Assembly: GCA_003450555.1 (NCBI GenBank)
Contig: DMFQ01000172.1
Coordinates: 1 to 6,154, forward strand
Origin: Ktedonobacter sp.
GTDB lineage: Bacteria; Chloroflexota; Ktedonobacteria; Ktedonobacterales; Ktedonobacteraceae
Reading direction: 5' to 3'
Length of the DNA stretch: 6,154 nucleotides
Shown here: positions 1 through 5,069 of the stretch, in pieces
Position numbering within the stretch: position 1 is the first letter of the stretch
How the letters are laid out: the number at the start of each line of letters is the position of its first letter
The notes under the pieces: model-generated
Databases searched by the model: none
What the model was told of the DNA's origin: nothing
What the model saw: the letters and a program-made list of their open reading frames with translations, nothing else
Translations under genes and position numbers: made by a program

Positions 1-139
1 TTAGGGCGCTGCAATCGCGGCTGGCTCTAGCAGTACCGACCGAAGTGGCTACAAGCGCGGTGACGAGGAGAAAAGCGACCAGGATAGGGCGGATCTGTTC
101 GTTCAGATAGAGCTTTACCTTTGAGTGAGGGCCTCGCAT
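1..139 (-). CDS. N-terminal part of an exported or membrane-anchored protein, cut by the window edge
   Basis: Reading leftward from the ATG at 139-137 gives 46 codons with no stop before the window edge, so this is the start of a longer gene. The choice of start rests on a textbook Shine-Dalgarno: AGGAGGTGATT directly precedes the ATG. The first 20 residues are polar and basic (MRGPHSKVKLYLNEQIR). A hydrophobic run of about 18 residues follows (PILVAFLLVTALVATSVG), then ARA-S, which fits the AxA rule for signal peptidase I. After the possible cleavage site only RDCSAL is visible. The TTA at positions 1-3 is out of frame and is not its stop. The same frame stays open upstream to an ATG at 205-203, which would add a second hydrophobic stretch (GKLLIVLLLLM), but that ATG has no good ribosome binding site. 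The family cannot be recognised from 46 residues. Secretion or membrane anchoring is an inference from the hydrophobic segment. Confidence 0.6.
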   Translation of the reverse strand, partial: MRGPHSKVKLYLNEQIRPILVAFLLVTALVATSVGTARASRDCSAL

Positions 140-520
140 AATCACCTCCTGAGAATGTGCTTCTGTCATAAGGAGTAGAAGAACAATAAGTAATTTGCCG
201 ACCATTCCGAAAATATTCTAATGTGGAGAAGTACTCAGTTATGGTCCTGGTGACCTCATTTCTTCAGTTTACCACATGGCCATAACAATGCTTAGGAAAT
301 GGCGCCGGTGCAACAAGTGATAGTGCCACCATCCCCCCAGGTTGACATCGACGCCTACATTCTAAAATACGTGTCTCACCGCTCAATCGGTTACTTTCCC
401 TCATCGACACTCATCCAAGTCCAACTGATACCATTCGGCTACCTTTCGTATCTTTGCCTTCTCTTCCAACGTTATAACATCTAGTATTATGAAAAACGCA
501 ATCGAGGTATCAATAAACCT
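140..520. other. Divergent intergenic region between the left-edge gene and the oxidase/reductase pair
   Basis: About 380 bases separate two divergent starts. The left end carries the strong Shine-Dalgarno of the minus-strand gene (144-150 on the plus strand, read in reverse). On the plus strand, TTGACA at 342-347 is a perfect -35 hexamer, followed by TAAAAT at 363-368. An ORF from 299 to 484 has no ribosome binding site and no recognisable protein character, so I treat this stretch as non-coding. The bases between about 375 and 520 would form a long leader for the oxidase mRNA. I see no riboswitch consensus or clear hairpin in it, but this was judged by eye only. Confidence 0.5.
342..368 (+). 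promoter_or_regulatory. Candidate promoter for the DprE1/DprE2-like operon
   Basis: The sequence has a consensus -35 (TTGACA, 342-347) and a near-consensus -10 (TAAAAT, 363-368), but they are only 15 bases apart, shorter than the usual 16-18. If used, transcription would start near 375 and leave a leader of about 145 bases before the ATG at 521. A second AT-rich patch at 472-490 (TTATAACAT, TAGTATTAT) lies closer to the gene but lacks a well-spaced -35. Confidence 0.35.
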
Positions 521-1873
521 ATGTCTTTTCTCGCTAAAACGCATCATCCCCGCTCGTGGGGGCGCTATCCATCTGTGGCACCCGCTGAGGTACAAGCGGT
601 CTACTGGCGCAGTGAGATCCCCGATCTTGCTGATTTTGAGCATCCCCTCTTGCCTTTTGCCTATGGGCGCAGCTATGGTGATAGCTGTCTGAACGAGGGT
701 GGCGTGTCGCTGGATGTCAGTCACTTGCGACGTTTCATCTCTTTTGACGAAAATGAAGGCCTGCTATGTTGTGAGGCGGGCGTGTCGCTGGCGGAAATTC
801 TCGAACTTGTTGTACCGCGTGGCTGGTTTATTCCGGTCTCGCCGGGCACCAAATTTGTCTCGGTTGGGGGAGCCATCGCCAACGATGTGCATGGCAAGAA
901 TCATCACAAAGCCGGCACTTTTGGCTGCCATGTCACGCGCTTTGAACTCTTGCGCTCGCATGGAGAGCGTCTCATCTGTTCACCCTATGAGAACCCGCAA
1001 CTTTTTCAGGCAACGATTGGCGGCCTTGGTCTCACTGGCGTTATCCTCTGGGCTGAGTTTCGCTTGAAGCCGATTGTCAATTCCTTTATCGACATGGAGC
1101 GCATTCAGTTTTCGTCGCTCGACGAATTTATGCAGATTTCCGCCGAAACAGACCGGAAGTATGAATATACCATGTCCTGGGTAGACATTCTGATTGGCGG
1201 ACAGAACCTGTGCCGGGGTATTTTCATGTGCGGGAATAACGACCAATCAAAGTCACGGGCAGCGCAGAAGCCAGGCAAAAAGTTGCCACTCGCTATACCG
1301 TTTGATTTTCCCTCTTTTGTCTTAAACACCCTTACGGTCAAATCTTTTAACGAGCTATGCTATCACACGCAGTTCAGCAAAAGAGTGCACAAGGTTGTTC
1401 CCTATGAGCCGTTCTTTTATCCACTTGACTCTATTCACAATTGGAATCGTATGTATGGCAGCCGTGGCTTTTTGCAATATCAGTTTGTTGTGCCCTTCGA
1501 GGATGGTTTTGCGGCTATGAAAGAAATTATCGATCGCATCCGGCGCTCGGGCGAAGGGTCCTTTCTCACGGTCCTCAAGACATTTGGCACTATCCAGTCC
1601 CCCGGCATGCTTTCTTTCCCGCGACCAGGCATAACCCTTGCGCTCGATTTTGCCTATGGCGGTCGGAAGACGCTGCAATTGCTTGACGAACTTGATAAGG
1701 TTGTGCGCCAGAGCGGGGGGGCCGTCTATCCGGCCAAAGATGCGCGCATGAGCGCTGAGAACTTCCAGGCCTTTTTCCCCAGGTGGCAAGAGTTTGCCCA
1801 GTATGTTGACCCGCACTTCTCCTCCAGTTTCTGGCGACGTGTGAGTCATACCAATAAGTTAGTGACGGTGTAG
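521..1873 (+). CDS. dprE1: FAD-dependent oxidase, DprE1-like (polyprenylphosphoryl-pentose 2'-oxidase)
   Basis: This is a 450-residue flavoprotein of the vanillyl-alcohol-oxidase superfamily and is nearly the length of mycobacterial DprE1. The N-terminal FAD-binding half (about residues 20-185) shows YGRSYGDS (48-55), PGTKFVSVGGAI (108-119), HGKNHH (124-129) and GGLGLTG (167-173). The HGKNHH motif is a DprE1 signature: its His holds the flavin and its Lys contacts the substrate region. The C-terminal substrate domain carries GFLQYQFVVP (316-325), SFPRPG (365-370) and YPAKDAR (403-409). Lys406 aligns with the active-site Lys418 of the M. tuberculosis enzyme. In that family the enzyme oxidises the 2'-hydroxyl of a polyprenylphosphoryl ribose, and the adjacent reductase completes epimerisation to arabinose. 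Residue 374 is Ala where mycobacterial DprE1 has Cys387. The start is the only ATG after an in-frame stop at 482-484, and GAGG at 504-507 is a distant, weak Shine-Dalgarno. The exact sugar substrate is not proven. Confidence 0.85.
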   Translation: MSFLAKTHHPRSWGRYPSVAPAEVQAVYWRSEIPDLADFEHPLLPFAYGRSYGDSCLNEGGVSLDVSHLRRFISFDENEGLLCCEAGVSLAEILELVVPRGWFIPVSPGTKFVSVGGAIANDVHGKNHHKAGTFGCHVTRFELLRSHGERLICSPYENPQLFQATIGGLGLTGVILWAEFRLKPIVNSFIDMERIQFSSLDEFMQISAETDRKYEYTMSWVDILIGGQNLCRGIFMCGNNDQSKSRAAQKPGKKLPLAIPFDFPSFVLNTLTVKSFNELCYHTQFSKRVHKVVPYEPFFYPLDSIHNWNRMYGSRGFLQYQFVVPFEDGFAAMKEIIDRIRRSGEGSFLTVLKTFGTIQSPGMLSFPRPGITLALDFAYGGRKTLQLLDELDKVVRQSGGAVYPAKDARMSAENFQAFFPRWQEFAQYVDPHFSSSFWRRVSHTNKLVTV

Positions 1874-1878
1874 AGAAT

Positions 1879-2613
1879 ATGAGAATGATGATTGTAGGAG
1901 CAACCTCGGCGATTGCCCATGAGACGGCCAAGTGTTTTGCCAAAGATGGCGCCGAGTTTTTCCTGGTCGCGCGCTCCCCGCAGAAGCTTGCAGACATTGG
2001 CAACGATTTGAAAGTGCGCGGCGCGCAGCGTATCGAGACCTATGTGCTCGACGTGACAGAGCTTGAACGCCACCAGGAAATGATTGAAACCGCTATCACG
2101 ACGCTCGACGGACTTGATATGGTGCTGATTGCTCATGGCACGTTGGGCGATCAGCAAAAATGCCAGCGCAGCGTCGCGGAGACGCTCAAAGAGTTTACCA
2201 CCAATTGTACCAGTGTGATCTCCTTGTTGACTATCCTGGCGGACTATTTTGAGCAGCAGAAGCGTGGCTGTATCACCGTTATCTCCTCGGTGGCTGGTGA
2301 CCGCGGTCGACAGAGCAACTATGTCTATGGCGCCGCCAAAGGCGCGCTCAGCGTTTTCTTGCAGGGGCTGCGCAACCGCCTGAGCAAGTCAGGCGTCGCT
2401 GTTGTGACTGTGAAGCCTGGCCTTATCGATACTCCTATGACCGCTGCGGTGAAAAAGGGACTGCTGGCCGCCAGCGCAAAAGGCGTTGGTGAGGGTATCT
2501 ACCGCGCCATGAAGAGCCGCAAAGAAGTCGTCTACCTGCCGTGGTTCTGGCGTCCCATCATGCTGATTATAAGAACTATCCCGGAACCAGTCTTTAAAAG
2601 ACTGTCGATGTGA
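1879..2613 (+). CDS. dprE2: Short-chain dehydrogenase/reductase, DprE2-like (keto-pentose reductase)
   Basis: This is a 244-residue classical SDR, a normal length for the family. The N-terminal Rossmann strand carries the dinucleotide-binding glycine motif as GATSAIA (7-13). The catalytic set is complete: Asn109, Ser136/Ser137 in VISSVAG, Tyr150 and Lys154 in YGAAK, then KPGLIDTPMT (179-188), which closes the cofactor pocket. AHG (85-87) replaces the common NAG motif, as in several DprE2-like proteins. In the known pathway DprE2 uses NADH to reduce the 2-keto sugar made by DprE1. The gene starts 5 bases after the oxidase stop codon, so the two are surely cotranscribed and probably translationally coupled. 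No strong Shine-Dalgarno is present (only TAGAGAAT), and ATGs at 1885 and 1888 are alternative starts. The C-terminal WFWRPIMLIIRTIP (222-235) is hydrophobic and may touch the membrane, which would fit a lipid-linked substrate. General SDR function is secure; the specific substrate rests on the neighbour. Confidence 0.8.
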   Translation: MRMMIVGATSAIAHETAKCFAKDGAEFFLVARSPQKLADIGNDLKVRGAQRIETYVLDVTELERHQEMIETAITTLDGLDMVLIAHGTLGDQQKCQRSVAETLKEFTTNCTSVISLLTILADYFEQQKRGCITVISSVAGDRGRQSNYVYGAAKGALSVFLQGLRNRLSKSGVAVVTVKPGLIDTPMTAAVKKGLLAASAKGVGEGIYRAMKSRKEVVYLPWFWRPIMLIIRTIPEPVFKRLSM

Positions 2614-2639
2614 GAGAAATTTTGTGGAGCCGACACCCT

Positions 2640-2976
2640 GCACTGGCTGCAAACTTGTCCTCGTAAAGGGAATCACCTCTTGTCGTTCTATTGTTGGATA
2701 CATCGACCAGAACAAACCCATGGCATCGAGAGCACCATAGGTCCCATCTTCTGGAAGCTGCGAACGCATATCCACCGAACCAGTGTGATCCGCTCGGAAA
2801 AGTGCCCAGGATGCCCACATCTGGCCTCGATCATCATACGTTGTGGCCCTAATCCTGATCTTTTGATCGGGTATCAGGCCACAAAGCTGAATGTTCACAG
2901 GCTCATCAATTAAAGCCGTCTTCGGCTCAAGGACAAAAACAGAAGAAGAAAGAGGAGATTCACTCTGATGGCTCAT
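2640..2976 (-). pseudogene. N-terminal remnant of a BAAT-family acyl-CoA thioesterase
   Basis: Read from the ATG at 2976-2974, which has GTGGAG seven bases upstream, the protein matches the N-terminal beta-sandwich domain of acyl-CoA thioesterase / bile-acid-CoA amino acid N-acyltransferase proteins. The recognisable parts are LIDEPVNIQLCGLIPDQKI, RATTYDDRG, WASWALFRADHTGSVD, and the family signature DAMGLFWSMYP, ending near PFTRTSLQPV at about 2644. Family members have about 400 or more residues, with an alpha/beta-hydrolase domain carrying the catalytic triad after this domain. That whole second half is absent. The frame does not close at the break: it runs on antisense through the dehydrogenase gene to a stop at 2389-2391, adding about 85 residues without family character. 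The simplest reading is a gene truncated by deletion or rearrangement next to the dehydrogenase. A short expressed beta-sandwich protein cannot be excluded, since the start and ribosome binding site are intact. Confidence 0.7.
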
Positions 2977-3019
2977 TACCTGACTCCACGGCAAGACGCG
3001 TTCTAAATAGGATGAGTCT

Positions 3020-3181
3020 ATGCTACTCTCCAATATCTTAACTGCCAACCAATCCTCTTCTGTCTTTCGACACAAGATCCAGCAGTGCCAACAGGAACTC
3101 CTCTGGGCCGAACATTTGCGTGAACAAGTCAAGGCCAGGATGGATACTCCTGCAATGCCAACGGGCGAGGTGATGTCATGA
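3020..3181 (+). CDS. Possible small protein of 53 residues, function unknown
   Basis: An ATG at 3020 follows AGGA (3009-3012) with seven bases between, a good Shine-Dalgarno distance, and the frame stays open for 53 codons to TGA at 3179-3181. The middle (RHKIQQCQQELLWAEHLREQ) is rich in Gln, Glu, Leu and Lys/Arg and would form an amphipathic helix. There is no signal peptide or known motif. The start lies 43 bases from the divergent start of the thioesterase remnant. A 21-codon ORF begins in an ATGA overlap at its stop (3178) but shows no protein character. An imperfect inverted repeat spans the stop codon (GAGGTGA at 3167-3173 pairing with TCACCTC at 3205-3211). It could be a real small protein, a fragment of a decayed gene, or chance. 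Confidence 0.3.
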   Translation: MLLSNILTANQSSSVFRHKIQQCQQELLWAEHLREQVKARMDTPAMPTGEVMS

Positions 3182-3323
3182 TATGCCTGTATAAGGAGAC
3201 ATCCTCACCTCAAAAAGACAAAATCCAGATGCACTTGCATTAGAAGAGACAGACGCTGATGCCATTGTCCAGGCAGGTCTTACAGGCTGCTGGGCATCCG
3301 AAGGACGACGAAGAGTGAAAGGG
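3182..3323. other. Intergenic stretch without a supported gene
   Basis: No convincing start codon or ribosome binding site is present. One plus-strand frame is open from 3195 into the palindromic repeat but has no ATG, GTG or TTG start with a ribosome binding site and resembles no family I know. Together with the thioesterase remnant to the left, this suggests a region of gene decay. Confidence 0.4.
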
Positions 3324-3398
3324 CGTAGGGGCGCAATTCATTTGTGCCCGGTCAGGGATCGGCTGCCCGGGCGGGCGCAATTCATTTGCGCCCCTACG
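3324..3398. repeat. Palindromic intergenic repeat with two nested hairpins
   Basis: The outer arms CGTAGGGGCGCAA (3324-3336) and TTGCGCCCCTACG (3386-3398) are perfect 13-base reverse complements. Inside are two direct copies of a 21-base unit (3329-3349 and 3373-3393), each itself a hairpin. Each has GGGCGCAA, a TTCAT loop, then TTGCGCCC, with one G-T pair (TTGTGCCC) in the first copy. The element can therefore fold as two small hairpins or as one long stem in which the inner 8-base arms also pair (3342-3349 with 3373-3380). The linker (3350-3372) is GC-rich and contains CCCGGGCGGG. It begins three bases beyond the minus-strand stop of the cysteine hydrolase, so it would sit at that mRNA's 3' end, although no T-run follows. 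The layout resembles dispersed GTAGGGGCG-type palindromes recalled from Chloroflexota and some other bacteria. Confidence 0.8.
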
Positions 3399-3401
3399 TT
3401 C

Positions 3402-3944
3402 CTAAAATTCGATTTCTCCGGTTCTCTTGACGTAAACGCCGACAGCCTCGCCGTGTTCATCTGACCAGACACTCTCCAGCAGGTGGTTATGGTAGGCAAT
3501 GATTTGCTCAGCAGCTAAAATCTCGTTATCCGTCGTGGAGTGGGCATCTCCGACCAGCGTCACGTTATAGCCCAGGTTTGTCGCGCGTCGACAGGTGGCA
3601 TCGATACAATACTCCGTCTTACATCCGCTAACGACGAGATGTTTTATGTCTCGGGCTATGAGATCTTCTTGTAGCGATGTGCCATAAAAGGCATCGGTTT
3701 CGGGCTTGCGAATAACGAGGTCGCCCTCTTTGGGCGCGATTGCCTCGTGTATTTGCCAGCCAGGTGAACCAATCTCGTCGACGTCATTATCCTGAATATA
3801 GATGATGGGGGTTTTTGTGCTCCGCGCCTGGGCAATGAGCGTGTTGATGTTCGCCAGTAGTTCTGGCATTTTGTGAACTGGCTTTGTGCCGTCAACGAGT
3901 CCTGTCTGGACATCGATGATCAGCAATGCTGTGTTTGTACTCAA
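3402..3944 (-). CDS. Isochorismatase-family cysteine hydrolase
   Basis: This 180-residue protein has the usual length and the full catalytic set of the isochorismatase/nicotinamidase superfamily: Asp11 in LLIIDVQ, Lys80 in VIRKPE and Cys113 in GCKTEYCIDATCRRA. The cis-peptide region (VVSG, 104-107) precedes the nucleophile as expected. Members hydrolyse amides or vinyl ethers in the cytoplasm, such as nicotinamide, N-carbamoyl compounds or isochorismate. The residues visible do not settle the substrate, and the lack of an obvious metal site (Asp-x-His) argues against a true nicotinamidase. The start is TTG at 3944-3942. GGAG lies eight bases upstream, and MSTNTALLIIDVQ is the typical N-terminus for the family. 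No in-frame ATG exists nearby. The gene follows rlmB in the same direction but has its own promoter, and its start is overlapped by an upstream ORF in another frame. A palindromic repeat lies just after the stop. Confidence 0.88.
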   Translation of the reverse strand: MSTNTALLIIDVQTGLVDGTKPVHKMPELLANINTLIAQARSTKTPIIYIQDNDVDEIGSPGWQIHEAIAPKEGDLVIRKPETDAFYGTSLQEDLIARDIKHLVVSGCKTEYCIDATCRRATNLGYNVTLVGDAHSTTDNEILAAEQIIAYHNHLLESVWSDEHGEAVGVYVKRTGEIEF

Positions 3945-4023
3945 GGATGGTGCTCCTATCTTTGCCGTAAACTCTTACTAGTTGAGGAATTTTGATCGCA
4001 TTTATCGTTGCTCTCATCTTCAT
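3892..4023 (-). CDS. Upstream ORF / leader peptide overlapping the cysteine hydrolase start
   Basis: AAAGGAGGTGCCCT directly precedes an ATG at 4023-4021, one of the two best Shine-Dalgarno sequences in the window. The frame encodes 43 residues (MKMRATINAIKIPQLVRVYG and on) to TGA at 3894-3892. It ends 53 bases inside the hydrolase gene, in a different frame. The peptide is basic, without a signal sequence or known motif. Its position directly downstream of the promoter at 4068-4096 makes it the first ORF on that mRNA. Ribosomes on it would pass across the hydrolase Shine-Dalgarno and TTG start, so it could tune hydrolase translation. Alternatively, it is a relic of an older start region. Confidence 0.4.
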   Translation of the reverse strand: MKMRATINAIKIPQLVRVYGKDRSTILEYKHSIADHRCPDRTR

Positions 4024-4067
4024 AGGGCACCTCCTTTCATGCTCAATGGCTGGTTATCATAAACAGA

Positions 4068-4096
4068 AGTATAGCATACAAACCTTGCATCTACAA
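4068..4096 (-). promoter_or_regulatory. Extended -10 promoter for the upstream ORF and cysteine hydrolase
   Basis: On the minus strand, TTGTAG (4096-4091) is followed after exactly 17 bases by TATACT (4073-4068), with TGC just upstream making an extended -10 (TGCTATACT). Transcription would start near 4061, about 38 bases before the upstream ORF. The -35 lies only four bases past the rlmB stop codon, and no terminator separates the genes, so read-through from rlmB could add to expression. Confidence 0.6.
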
Positions 4097-4100
4097 TGGC

Positions 4101-4856
4101 TCACTTTTTGACCTCTCCCTGTTCTCTCTGCCTGAGCGCCTCATAAAGAGCGATACTGCCTGCAACTGCCGCGTTGAGCGAGTTGATATGCCCGCGCATC
4201 GGTAGTTTAATGAGCAGGTCACAGTTCTCTCGTACCAGGCGGCTAATGCCCTTCCCTTCGTTCCCGACCACCAGGGCAAGCGCACCTGTCAGGTTCGCAC
4301 GATAGTACTCGGTGCTGGCCTCGCCAGCTAACCCTACCACCCAGATATTCTGTTTTTTGAGGTAATCAATGGTCCGTGTGAGGTTTGTCTCCTGCGCGAT
4401 GAGCAAATGTTCGGTAGCGCCAGCCGAGGTCTTTATCACCGTCGCGTTCACTTCAGCCGCGCGATGCTCCGGTATGATGACGCCATGGACGCCAACAGAC
4501 TCGGCTGTGCGTAACAGCGAGCCAAGGTTATTAACATCCTGAATAGCGTCGAGGATAAGCAGAAAAGGCTCCTCGTGCTTGTTTTCGGCATGGGCGAGTA
4601 TCTCATCTAATGTAGCATAGGAGCGTGCTTCGACAACAGCGATACAGCCCTGGTGAACTGCTCCGTGGCTGATCTGGTCAAGGCGCGCGCGGGCCACCTT
4701 CTCAGTTGGGATATGTCTGCGCTCAGCCTCTTGCAGAATAGTGGCAAGAGCTGATGATGCTTCGCGTTGACCTTCAGCAAATAGAATACGTTTAATCTGT
4801 CTTGGCGATTGGAGCGTTTCCATGATCGGGTTGCGCCCCCAGATATATTCAGGCAT
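4101..4856 (-). CDS. rlmB: 23S rRNA (guanosine-2'-O)-methyltransferase RlmB (SpoU/TrmH family)
   Basis: This 251-residue SPOUT methyltransferase has the standard RlmB length and architecture. The N-terminal substrate-binding domain (about 3-78) opens with EYIWGRNPIMETL and includes the loop HGAVHQGCIAVVE (64-76), the classic HQG motif. The C-terminal knot domain (about 97-243) has all three SpoU motifs. Motif 1 is DVNNLGSLLRTAE with Asn110 and Arg116. Motif 2 is LVVGNEGKGI with Glu200. Motif 3 is LPMRGHINSLNAAVAGSIALYE (218-239) with Ser226-Leu-Asn228. The enzyme methylates a conserved guanosine in the peptidyl-transferase P loop of 23S rRNA (G2251 in E. coli) using S-adenosylmethionine, working as a dimer in the cytoplasm. 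The start at 4856 fits the conserved N-terminus, but there is no proper Shine-Dalgarno near it; the nearest purine run (GAAAGGA) is about 14 bases away. The paralogue TrmH is less likely given the N-terminal domain. Confidence 0.92.
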   Translation of the reverse strand: MPEYIWGRNPIMETLQSPRQIKRILFAEGQREASSALATILQEAERRHIPTEKVARARLDQISHGAVHQGCIAVVEARSYATLDEILAHAENKHEEPFLLILDAIQDVNNLGSLLRTAESVGVHGVIIPEHRAAEVNATVIKTSAGATEHLLIAQETNLTRTIDYLKKQNIWVVGLAGEASTEYYRANLTGALALVVGNEGKGISRLVRENCDLLIKLPMRGHINSLNAAVAGSIALYEALRQREQGEVKK

Positions 4857-4895
4857 GGAAGTTCGTAATCAATCCTTTCCGTGGTATTGCATCTG

Positions 4896-4904
4896 AGTAT
4901 AGCA
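4896..4904 (-). promoter_or_regulatory. Extended -10 promoter element for rlmB
   Basis: TGCTATACT (4904-4896 on the minus strand) is identical to the extended -10 found before the cysteine hydrolase. The -35 position would fall at about 4924-4919 (GCCCTT), which is a poor match and lies inside the arm of the hairpin at 4918-4957. Initiation is predicted near 4888, giving a leader of about 32 bases to the rlmB ATG. Confidence 0.55.
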
Positions 4905-4917
4905 TATTTAAAATGCG

Positions 4918-4957
4918 GAAGGGCCGCTCATCTCTATCGACAGATGAGCGGCCCTTC
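4918..4957. terminator. Strong hairpin, likely terminator of the CHAP gene
   Basis: GAAGGGCCGCTCATCT (4918-4933) and AGATGAGCGGCCCTTC (4942-4957) form a perfect 16-base-pair stem around an 8-base loop. On the minus strand it lies 112 bases after the CHAP stop codon and is followed by CCGCATTTTAAAT, only a modest T-run. On the plus strand the following TTT is just as weak, and no plus-strand gene precedes it. The most sensible role is ending transcription of the CHAP gene and insulating rlmB. Confidence 0.75.
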
Positions 4958-4993
4958 TTTACGGGTGTTTTGGTTAACTTACTTACCGATTGG

Positions 4994-5016
4994 CTGACGG
5001 ATGTTCTGACGGATGT
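4994..5016. repeat. Short tandem repeat CTGACGGATGT, two copies
   Basis: Two exact copies of CTGACGGATGT (4994-5004 and 5006-5016) repeat with a 12-base period in the spacer between the CHAP stop and its hairpin. Read on the minus strand they would encode IRQN then IRQP before a TAA, but that frame is blocked just upstream by a TAG, so no gene is called. Confidence 0.6.
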
Positions 5017-5069
5017 CTCTCACCAATTTCTGCTACTCGCTTGTACAAATTGCGAGTCGAACATGGTTG

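Noticed and set aside
299..484. Plus-strand ORF of 61 codons in the divergent intergenic region
   Set aside because: No ribosome binding site and no recognisable motif. It overlaps the best promoter candidate for the oxidase, so it is probably chance.
401..724. Minus-strand ORF of 107 codons opposite the oxidase start
   Set aside because: Lies largely antisense to the well-supported oxidase gene and shows no family motif.
1355..1849. Minus-strand ORF of 164 codons inside the oxidase gene
   Set aside because: Fully antisense to a gene with conserved motifs throughout; composition is that of a reverse-complement shadow.
2588..2604. Palindrome CAGTCTTTAAAAGACTG near the dehydrogenase 3' end, considered as a terminator
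   Set aside because: It lies inside the coding region, is AT-rich with almost no loop, and is not followed by a T-run.
2977..3132. Extension of the thioesterase frame upstream to a start at 3132
   Set aside because: The 52 extra residues lack family homology, and the internal ATG at 2976 has a proper ribosome binding site.
3324..3398. Considered the two 21-base units as a CRISPR array
   Set aside because: Only two palindromic units with a 23-base linker and no cas genes; the outer inverted arms show a palindromic element instead.
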